A stretch of DNA of 58,572 bases. It comes from an uncultured Flavobacteriales bacterium. GTDB lineage: Bacteria > Bacteroidota > Bacteroidia > Flavobacteriales > Schleiferiaceae. Below the pieces are notes generated by a model, which saw only the letters and a program-made list of their open reading frames with translations, did no database searches and was not told where the DNA came from. Position numbers and translations under genes: made by a program. Every line of letters begins with the position of its first letter. Position 1 is the first letter of the stretch. Positions 52,601-58,572 of the stretch are shown piece by piece. The stretch is from assembly GCA_905478295.1 (NCBI GenBank), contig CAJQHZ010000022.1, positions 1 to 58,572 of the forward strand, written 5' to 3'.

Positions 52601-54381
52601 TGTGGCCCCTGAGGGATGTTTGTGCCATAAACAGTAAACCGATAATCTCCTGAAGAAGGTGTATTAAGTGTAACCTGTTCTGCATTATTGAGTGTATCTA
52701 CGCCCCGAGTTGCACCATACAAAAGTGTAGTCGTATTCGGTGTAGGATCTAGAACCCATGGTTGGTAGGTAGTAACTCCTGTTAAATCGGTTACTTCGAA
52801 ATCTAGATTATTGACCAATGCTTTAGATGCGCTCGTAGATGCTTCTTTATCTGTCCAGTAGAGCATGGCACTGAATTTATTTACTCCAGCTGGTAAGGAT
52901 ATTGTGTAGGTCAATGTATCGTTTGTTGTGATGCTGCTACTAAGGAATTGAGTGTCCTGGATAACCTTAAGGGCTTTACGTGCATTCACTCGACCATAGC
53001 CGTAGATGAAATCCGGACCTGGATTTCCCAAATCATCTGCGGTATTCATAGCAATTGCTTTAAGTAAACCAGCTTCTGCGGTATCCTGTTGCAATACATC
53101 AAAAGTATTGTGCAACACTGCGAAGTATCCGGCTACACCTGGCGCAGACATCGACGTTCCAGTTTTATTGCCGTAGGTATGGGAGTCAATAGTAGAATAG
53201 ACATTGGTTCCTACTGCAGCTAAATCTGGCTTAATTCTGCCATCTGCAGCAGGTCCTCGTGAAGAAGATGGAGCAATAGCGTCAGTACTGGTTATGTTCG
53301 CAGTGGCAATAACGTTTTTTCCTTGTTTGTGTCCACCAGTAACATTTCCCCATTGCGATCCTGCTCCGTAACCACAATTCGATCCGTTTGAGTTACCCGC
53401 ACTGAAGACATGCACGAGAGCTGCATTATCCCGGACATCTTTATCCATTTGTTGGGCATAAAATGTATATCCTGCATTACAGCCGTTAGAATAAGAGCTG
53501 TTCGTTACTCGTATACCGTAAGAAACGTAATGCGCATCAATATTACTTAAGTTACTCGGATAGTCGTAATACACCATCGTGGCACCCGGTGCATTACCTT
53601 CAGCTGTTGGGTCAATATTTCCTGCGCCGAAAATGGTTCCAGCGACATGGTCTCCGTGGTCACCTATACTGTTGCCAGCCAAAGAGGTTAATCGACCTTT
53701 GTAGTCTGCATGTGGACCTATATCACCATCATCGCCAAGACCCACGACCACATTAGATCCATCAAAAGGAGTTTGACCTTGGATGTAGGCAGTTCTCGCG
53801 GCAGCACGGCTGTTGTAATTTTCTGGTGTTCCAGGTTCTTCAATAGCTTGAATGAACAATACAGCATCATCTTGAGCCAATTGATTCAATAATTCAGGCT
53901 TTATAATCGCAGTATGCCATTCCGCATCAAGATCAACGACCTGTGAGATAAATGCTGGTGCTTTCCAGTGTTCAGAAGTTCTGAATTGAACAGCAACACG
54001 ACCGTCGTTGAGCACTGCCCATTCAGGCCAGTCACCGATGGAGAGCGGACCGTCGAGTTTCATCATCGGCGTCCATTTTACAAACGCATTGAGCCCTGCA
54101 TCACGCAATTGTGCAATAGTCACTCCTGCCGGAATTTTTACTTCAAACGCATTCTTTGGTAAATAATGCCCGAGTTCAACACCTAAATCAGTCAATGCTT
54201 TTTTATCTTCGGCGAGCACGGCCCGGTCCCAAAGACCCACTCCGTATGTCGGTTGCGTATTGCTTAGTTGTTTAAACGTTCCTTCCTCGATGTGGTAGGT
54301 GCCCGATTTTAATTGGACTTTAAGCTGGGCTTGCGCCGCAAACGACGTAAACGTTAATAGGAAAAGTAAAGATCTCACCAT
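49636..54381 (-). CDS. T9SS-exported subtilisin-like (S8) serine protease
   Basis: A 1,581-residue secreted protein. A signal peptide (MVRSLLFLLTFTSFAAQAQ) and a pro-region precede the peptidase domain. The catalytic Asp is in VVGLGDDGDIGPH, His in GDHGDHVAGTI and Ser in GTSMSAPGVAGY. After this come jelly-roll modules (DLAIDAIEIED), two PKD-like domains (WNWSITPSS, WFWDFGDGNSS), and a type A sorting domain (LYPNPTEGILHLH). Release of peptides from extracellular protein is likely. It overlaps the neighbouring gene ends on both sides. The ATG at 54381 is preferred over one at 54405. Confidence 0.9.
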   Translation of the reverse strand: MVRSLLFLLTFTSFAAQAQLKVQLKSGTYHIEEGTFKQLSNTQPTYGVGLWDRAVLAEDKKALTDLGVELGHYLPKNAFEVKIPAGVTIAQLRDAGLNAFVKWTPMMKLDGPLSIGDWPEWAVLNDGRVAVQFRTSEHWKAPAFISQVVDLDAEWHTAIIKPELLNQLAQDDAVLFIQAIEEPGTPENYNSRAAARTAYIQGQTPFDGSNVVVGLGDDGDIGPHADYKGRLTSLAGNSIGDHGDHVAGTIFGAGNIDPTAEGNAPGATMVYYDYPSNLSNIDAHYVSYGIRVTNSSYSNGCNAGYTFYAQQMDKDVRDNAALVHVFSAGNSNGSNCGYGAGSQWGNVTGGHKQGKNVIATANITSTDAIAPSSSRGPAADGRIKPDLAAVGTNVYSTIDSHTYGNKTGTSMSAPGVAGYFAVLHNTFDVLQQDTAEAGLLKAIAMNTADDLGNPGPDFIYGYGRVNARKALKVIQDTQFLSSSITTNDTLTYTISLPAGVNKFSAMLYWTDKEASTSASKALVNNLDFEVTDLTGVTTYQPWVLDPTPNTTTLLYGATRGVDTLNNAEQVTLNTPSSGDYRFTVYGTNIPQGPQTFYIVYAMDMEKNPIAFPHENAKLTPGANYVRWNGATSLTWHYSTDSMGTWTSVNLNATGGNRVANWNVPNVATKNAFLRNIQGTDTTVAGPFVILNTPTNLSLDWACPDSIKISFSPVSGATDYTAYILGATYMDSVYNSTSNSMIIPYQPTSGTWFSVSGTINSVEGRRAYAVQLPSGTNACPLPRDGGISSLLSPQFITSCQNPMQPVTISITNPSTQVLDTLPVAMAFGTTTVRDTFFGNLNSYADTTFTFATPITWSGTTAQTLKVWSELSGDQNSLNDTVVQSINYYNSSLYGLPFTQNFDGFSNCGTNTNCGGTVCNLGGDFINLTNGTEDDIDWRTNSGSTASSGTGPTTGTGGSGKYLYLEASGNCEFQEALLYTPCIDLAGSISPELRFAYHMNGANQGDLEAAIFNGSSWTTLFTQSGNQGNSWKNVAIDISSFAGDTVLFRFKGITGDSYQSDLAIDAIEIEDNIGIPVADFVPVTGTPCLNTGVILSDLSTKSPTSWNWSITPSSHSFINGTSSNSQNPEVSFSAYGAYTITLIASNSYGADTIVLANAVTVSPLQTLPLVETWTGNGTVAFTTENPDGSTSWTKGEVTGPTGAKSEVMYMNYFNYSTVGAEDGLLSEKFDINGYNPVLYFDVSYAAYSTAYADSLLVEVSTDCGATFTRVYEKGGGDLATASNSQSQFIPGGSTDWRTDSVVLSSTNGDFVQFRIKGIGGYGNNLYIDNIRVISSGTPATAALNISPICEDTPFDFDLSSTDTTVDGLFTLNRQGSSLLSTFIGMGAHTATLNISTDYDLEYIYYNAYTFVADSAVLVPGPKLDADFELQNTNGLTYQFTDRSTPTPSAWFWDFGDGNSSNAQNPTHTFLGNGPTTVKLVITTACGLDSINVPYTNIGLDEEGTASMVLYPNPTEGILHLHTAEVEGKVFVQIFGTNGALMEESIFNAIAGRITLNIGAYASGFYQVKVTTENSVQNFKVTKY

Positions 54382-56758
54382 GTATTTTATTAAAAAGAGT
54401 ACCAATATAACACGTATCGCTACAAATGTTCAGGCTTTTTTGGTGGTGCTTTTATTTGCGTCTGGAAATCAATTATTTGCACAATTTTCACCCCTATCGC
54501 AAAGTGCAGCATTGGCGGAAATGCAACGCTTTGGCTCTGGAAAGCGAGTCTTATATATGGCAGCTCATCCAGACGATGAAAACACCCGATTGATCGCGTG
54601 GTTATCGAATGCGCTTGATGCGGAAACCACTTATTTATCGCTTACCCGAGGTTCTGGCGGACAGAATTTGATCGGCGACGAGCTTGGAGCGGAATTGGGC
54701 GTCATCCGTGAACATGAACTTCGTGCCGCACGTAGTGTCGACGGCGGGAACCAGCGATTCACCGATGCCTTAGACTTCGGATATTCAAAAAGTGTGGACG
54801 AGGTATGGACGAAATGGGACCATGACGATCTTCAATTGCAAGCCATCCGAACCATCCGTGAACTCAAGCCAGACTTTATTATCACACGTTTCCCTCCAGA
54901 TGAGAGAGCAGGTCATGGCCACCATACGGCCTCAGCCGAGCTCGCTATTGAATGTGCTGAGCTGGCCTCGGACGAGAATTACGATACAGCCACAGCGGCT
55001 TGGTCGGTGCAGGGCGTTTGGTGGAATACCTCGATTTGGTGGGACGAAACCCTAAAGGACGACCCTGAGGCTGTATACCTTGATATGAGCGGGTTCGATC
55101 CACTGCTGGGCGATACCTATGGCGCCATAGGCGATGCGGCGCGTTCCAAGCACAAGTGCCAAGGATTTGGTGTTCCTATTAATCGCGGCCCGCGTGAAGA
55201 GTACTTCAAAAAGCTTTGGGGTGGAGGCGATTTATCCTCTTACCTTATACCGGACCGCGGCGCAGATGCACAAAGTTTATTGGCTCAGGATGCGGCCTTC
55301 GCTCTTGAAATAGGGGACCAAAAGCAAGCCGTTGCCAAATGGGTAGAATTGGGCGCAGCATTGCTTGAGCAAACCAGCCCGCAATCTGATAAGTACCAAC
55401 GCTGGCAAAACGTAATGCTCCATTTATTAGGGCTTTATGCTGAGGTATATACCTCGGAAAATCCATTGATGGAGAACACAGCTCACCAGGCTATGCTAAA
55501 AGTGCAAAGTATGAACCCTGAGGTAAATGTGGCTATTGCTGCGGTTATGACGGCTGGAAAAAACATGGGTTTGAATCCCGCTCAAGAAGTGAGTGATGAA
55601 GGCTTTGAGCTTGAGATTGATTTAATGTTGGGTAGGGAGCAGGCCACCGATGTGGTTAAGGTTCGCTTAGAGAGTGATGAATCCATTATTATGCTTCATT
55701 TATTGCCCGTTGCAAAGCTCGTTGATCGTGCCATAGGGGAATACCGAGAAGCCATAGCTATTGAACCGGTTGTTCACGCGAAGTTTGACCAAAGAGTGTA
55801 TTGGAGTACTGGAAAAGGCGCTTCAATAGGGTACTCTATCCATGCGAGTAAATCAGGTAAACAGCAATGGGCAGTTTTAGCCAAAAACCATGAGGGTATT
55901 ATTGTTTGGCACGGTGTCAACAAAGAGATTGAACTTTCAAAAGGTTGGAATCATTTCACAGCGGAGGTGCCAAAATCAGTTGAGAAAGGAAAATTTACTT
56001 TACATATTGCTCCTCATTCTATGATAGAGGGCACGTCTTATTCTTTAACGTTGCTCAAAGAAGAGCATAAGATTTCCTACCCGCACATTGGTACGCATTA
56101 CCGCTACATGGAGGCTTCAAGTACACTAGCCGTGCTGGATTTGAATAAGAAGCGTATTAAAGTAGGCTACATAGAAGGTGCAGGTGATATCATGGATGAA
56201 ACCTTGGAGAATTTGGGGTACGAGGTACTTCGGATTACTGAGGATACTCCGGATTTATGGAATGAAGTAGATGCTGTACTTGTGGGAATTCGCGCCTTCA
56301 ATACCGAGAAATGGCTCATGAATAGTGGCGATAGAATCAAGACCTTTGTTGAAGGTGGTGGCAACTTTGTCGTGACGTACACGACTGCTGGAAGAAGCGG
56401 TATTGAATTGCCAACGCCGCTCCCACTAATAATCGGAAGAGACCGCGTGACTGAAGAGGAGGCGCCTATTACGCTGAGTAAACACCCGATACTTTCCTCC
56501 CCAAATGAAATCACTGCTTCAGATTTCGATTTCTGGGTGCAAGAGCGAGGGTTGTATTTTCCTAAATCATTTGAGGGATACAGTGAGGTACTTACAATTA
56601 TGGAAAGTACAGGTACGAACTATTCCAACAGCACCGTTGTTGGACATTATGGAAAAGGTTCCGTAATTTACACGGGATTGTCACTGTTCAGGGAACTGCC
56701 AGCAGGTGTTCCAGGTGCCATGAAACTTTTACAAAACATACTCCATTATGACCATTAA
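54380..56758 (+). CDS. PIG-L family deacetylase with C-terminal extension
   Basis: A 792-residue exported protein with a signal peptide ending near QLFAQ. The PIG-L domain (about residues 50-300) has AAHPDDEN (zinc motif), VIREHELRAARS and GHGHHTAS (second zinc His pair). The family deacetylates N-acetyl sugars. A middle segment follows. The C-terminal part (VGYIEGAGDIMDETLENLGYEV, FVEGGGNFVVTY) resembles class I glutamine amidotransferase-like folds, as in other large PIG-L proteins. Its ATG overlaps the divergent protease ATG (CATG). It starts an operon with a small membrane peptide and a symporter. Confidence 0.85.
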   Translation: MYFIKKSTNITRIATNVQAFLVVLLFASGNQLFAQFSPLSQSAALAEMQRFGSGKRVLYMAAHPDDENTRLIAWLSNALDAETTYLSLTRGSGGQNLIGDELGAELGVIREHELRAARSVDGGNQRFTDALDFGYSKSVDEVWTKWDHDDLQLQAIRTIRELKPDFIITRFPPDERAGHGHHTASAELAIECAELASDENYDTATAAWSVQGVWWNTSIWWDETLKDDPEAVYLDMSGFDPLLGDTYGAIGDAARSKHKCQGFGVPINRGPREEYFKKLWGGGDLSSYLIPDRGADAQSLLAQDAAFALEIGDQKQAVAKWVELGAALLEQTSPQSDKYQRWQNVMLHLLGLYAEVYTSENPLMENTAHQAMLKVQSMNPEVNVAIAAVMTAGKNMGLNPAQEVSDEGFELEIDLMLGREQATDVVKVRLESDESIIMLHLLPVAKLVDRAIGEYREAIAIEPVVHAKFDQRVYWSTGKGASIGYSIHASKSGKQQWAVLAKNHEGIIVWHGVNKEIELSKGWNHFTAEVPKSVEKGKFTLHIAPHSMIEGTSYSLTLLKEEHKISYPHIGTHYRYMEASSTLAVLDLNKKRIKVGYIEGAGDIMDETLENLGYEVLRITEDTPDLWNEVDAVLVGIRAFNTEKWLMNSGDRIKTFVEGGGNFVVTYTTAGRSGIELPTPLPLIIGRDRVTEEEAPITLSKHPILSSPNEITASDFDFWVQERGLYFPKSFEGYSEVLTIMESTGTNYSNSTVVGHYGKGSVIYTGLSLFRELPAGVPGAMKLLQNILHYDH

Positions 56759-56861
56759 GAACACATCGATTGTTAATTGGAAGAAATACTACATAGGCGT
56801 GGTAGCACTTTTGGTAGCAGAGATTGTAGCATTCTACTTTATCACGCGTCAATACGTGTAA
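56748..56861 (+). CDS. 37-residue single-span membrane peptide
   Basis: The frame starts with ATG at 56748, inside the last codons of the PIG-L gene (11-base overlap), and ends with TAA at 56861. The product starts MTIKNTSIVNWKKYY and then has one clear transmembrane segment (IGVVALLVAEIVAFYFI), with a short TRQYV tail. Its stop directly abuts the ATG of the following symporter. It is too short for most annotation. The position between a secreted deacetylase and a transporter suggests a small subunit or regulator of the transporter; no family is recognised. Confidence 0.6.
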   Translation: MTIKNTSIVNWKKYYIGVVALLVAEIVAFYFITRQYV

Positions 56862-58502
56862 ATGCACGCACTAGACTGGATTGTATTAGTGGCGACCCTA
56901 ACGGCGATTGTCAGTTACGGTATTTATAAAACCCGTAGCCGTAATGCTGGAGAGCTACTCAGTGGCTCTAAAGATGTAAGTCTTTGGACCATAGGTCTCG
57001 GAATAATGGCCACCCAAGCCTCCGCGATCACATTTTTATCTACTCCAGGTCAGGCCTATGCCGAGGACATGGGTTTTATCCAATTCTATTTTGGGCTTCC
57101 CTTAGCGGTCATATTGGTTAGTATTTTCTTTGTACCTGCATACCGCAAAATGAGTGCAGTCACAGCTTATCAATTCCTAGAACAGCGCTTCAACCGTAAA
57201 ACCCGATTATTCACCGCTGCTCTTTTCTTAATGTCGCGCGGGTTGGCCGCAGGTATTACCATATTCGCACCCGCCATAGTTTTGAGTGCGGCGTTGGGTG
57301 TATCGCTCAACCTGATGATTGTCATCATAGGGCTCATTGTAGTCTTCTACACGGTCTCTGGCGGCTCCGCAGCTGTAGCCGTTACCCAAAAGTGGCAGAT
57401 GCTTACCATCCTCAGTGGGATGGGTATCGCAGCCTATTTGCTTGTAGATAAGATACCAGTAAGCCTTCCGGAGGCCTACGACATCGCGGGAAGAATGGGT
57501 AAACTCAACATTATCAATACCAGTTTAGATCCTGGAACACGTTATACACTATGGTCAGGATTAGCCGGTGGATTATTTTTATCGCTCAGTTATTTAGGAA
57601 CAGACCAAAGCCAGGTGCAACGTTATTTAGGTGCTGAAAATCAGTCAACCAGTCGCTTTGGTTTATTGTTTAATGGGGTATTTAAAGTACCCATGCAGTT
57701 TGCCATCTTAGCTATTGGTGTGCTCCTTTTTGTTTTTTACCAATTTACGCAACCCCCCATCTTCTTTAACGAGAGTGAGGTAAAGCGCGCACCATCAGAA
57801 ATTCAAGCAGCATTAGGCCAGTTAGAGAACGAACATACTATGGTGTTTGACGCTAAACGTGCTGCGCTACTTCAAGCAGATTGGACTGAAGTCCATGCGC
57901 ACAGTGCAAGACTCGCCCAACTACGCGAAACGTACATGACAACGCTGGAAACTCATATTCCAAACTTTCAACGCAAAGACACAGATTATGTCTTTATCAC
58001 GTTCGTGCTCAATTTTTTACCTAAAGGACTGGTTGGTTTACTGCTAGCTGTCATCATCAGTGCCGCTATGTCAAGCACTGCAGGAGAGGTAAGCGCTCTG
58101 GCAACCACGACTTATGTAGATTATTATACGGTCTTCAAAGGGGAGTCCGAACGCCCGAAACGTACGATCCGAACACTTACGTTTGTTTGGGGAATTGCCG
58201 CCATAGGTGTCGCCCTCGCTGCGCCGTTGTACGAGAATTTAATCCAATTGGTAAACGTCCTAGGGAGTCTCTTTTATGGTACGATATTGGGAATTTTTCT
58301 TGTGGCGTTGTTCATTAAACCCATTGGTGGTAAGGCCATATTGAAAGCGGGAATTATAGGCCAATTGACTGTTCTATTTTGCCACTACCTCAATACTACT
58401 GACGTTATTTCATTGGGCTTTTTGTGGTACAATGTGATTGGTTCAGTGACTGTTGTAGCAATGGCACTAGCATTCCATTTCAGTTCAATAAAAAGTAATT
58501 AA
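56862..58502 (+). CDS. sodium:solute symporter 2
   Basis: A 546-residue SSS-family transporter. It has about 13 helices, with AITFLSTPGQAYAEDMGF, the YTVSGGSAAVAVTQKWQ motif, SYLGTDQSQVQRYL and SAAMSSTAGEVSALATTTYVDYY. A long cytosolic or extracellular loop lies around residues 300-365 (charged, VKRAPSEIQAALGQLE). The paralogue upstream is only distantly similar. The substrate is unknown; the PIG-L gene in the same operon suggests an amino sugar or sugar derivative. Its ATG immediately follows the small peptide stop. Confidence 0.85.
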   Translation: MHALDWIVLVATLTAIVSYGIYKTRSRNAGELLSGSKDVSLWTIGLGIMATQASAITFLSTPGQAYAEDMGFIQFYFGLPLAVILVSIFFVPAYRKMSAVTAYQFLEQRFNRKTRLFTAALFLMSRGLAAGITIFAPAIVLSAALGVSLNLMIVIIGLIVVFYTVSGGSAAVAVTQKWQMLTILSGMGIAAYLLVDKIPVSLPEAYDIAGRMGKLNIINTSLDPGTRYTLWSGLAGGLFLSLSYLGTDQSQVQRYLGAENQSTSRFGLLFNGVFKVPMQFAILAIGVLLFVFYQFTQPPIFFNESEVKRAPSEIQAALGQLENEHTMVFDAKRAALLQADWTEVHAHSARLAQLRETYMTTLETHIPNFQRKDTDYVFITFVLNFLPKGLVGLLLAVIISAAMSSTAGEVSALATTTYVDYYTVFKGESERPKRTIRTLTFVWGIAAIGVALAAPLYENLIQLVNVLGSLFYGTILGIFLVALFIKPIGGKAILKAGIIGQLTVLFCHYLNTTDVISLGFLWYNVIGSVTVVAMALAFHFSSIKSN

Positions 58503-58509
58503 GTCGCTA

Positions 58510-58572
58510 TTAATCAGAGCGTAACTTCATTCGCTCTACCATTTCGTACACTGCTGGACAATGCCTCACATT
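58510..58572 (-). CDS. 3' end of an unidentified minus-strand gene (partial)
   Basis: On the minus strand the frame is open from the window edge to a TAA at 58512-58510. It encodes the last 20 residues, NVRHCPAVYEMVERMKLRSD. The charged helical tail looks like a real protein end, and its stop lies seven bases past the convergent symporter stop. The family cannot be told from so little. Confidence 0.4.
   Translation of the reverse strand, partial: NVRHCPAVYEMVERMKLRSD

Noticed and set aside
49636-58502. A defence or mobile island around the subtilase and PIG-L genes
   Set aside because: There is no integrase, transposase, repeat boundary or defence domain; the genes look like ordinary secreted and transport functions.

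Overview
The window looks like chromosomal DNA of a Bacteroidota bacterium, most likely a marine Flavobacteriales member. Three lines of sequence evidence support this. (1) Three secreted proteins end in type A C-terminal sorting domains of the type IX secretion system (T9SS), with YPNPT- or HPNPT-type motifs. (2) Many genes are preceded by the Bacteroidota -7 promoter element TAnnTTTG rather than a sigma70-type -10 box. (3) It carries lineage-typical arrangements: a DUF4295-like gene after rpmB-rpmG, a GAPDH with a long N-terminal extension, and TonB receptor parts. The taxonomic call is inference; no 16S gene is present. I saw no insertion sequence, prophage, CRISPR array or clear island.

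Layout. 1-2.6 kb: partial tRNA-Lys, aroK, a PyrR-like phosphoribosyltransferase and rlmD. 2.7-7.7 kb: a T9SS-exported Omp28-like protein, then the rocD / acyltransferase / thioredoxin-like run. 7.7-12.5 kb (minus): M23 peptidase, stand-alone carboxypeptidase-regulatory-like domain protein, TonB-dependent receptor and a small conserved-looking protein, as one operon. 12.5-14.9 kb: coiled-coil protein, zapA, a probable 6S RNA and rny. 14.9-20.1 kb: nucleoside phosphorylase diverging from cinA, then rpmB-rpmG-DUF4295 and ftsY-rimO. 20.2-25.7 kb: LysM protein, two SGNH hydrolases and an MBOAT acyltransferase, tightly packed and probably a cell-envelope O-acylation system. 25.7-29.9 kb: Ycf48-like lipoprotein, tandem Usp protein and SulP anion transporter, overlapping one another.

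30-37.7 kb: gcvT, a 73-residue orphan protein, an Lrp/AsnC regulator, GAPDH, an HtrA/DegP protease, then dapF-GNAT-mltG. 37.8-42.6 kb: a 1,596-residue T9SS adhesin-like protein. 42.7-48.2 kb (minus): recR, a GT2 glycosyltransferase fusion, an E2 acyltransferase, a DnaQ-type exonuclease and a FAH-family hydrolase. 48.2-58.5 kb: a sodium:solute symporter, a 1,581-residue T9SS subtilase overlapping both neighbours, a PIG-L deacetylase, an unlisted 37-residue membrane peptide and a second sodium:solute symporter. The window ends in the last codons of a minus-strand gene.

Most content is core metabolism, translation, division and envelope biology. The best candidates for something less described are the LysM/SGNH/SGNH/MBOAT operon, the PIG-L/small membrane peptide/symporter operon with its start-codon-overlapping divergent protease, the Usp/SulP pair with an extra C-terminal domain, and the split TonB system. 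Several -7 elements end only 4-6 bases before the start codon, which suggests leaderless or near-leaderless mRNAs. Start codons were adjusted where a promoter element or terminator lies inside a longer reading frame.
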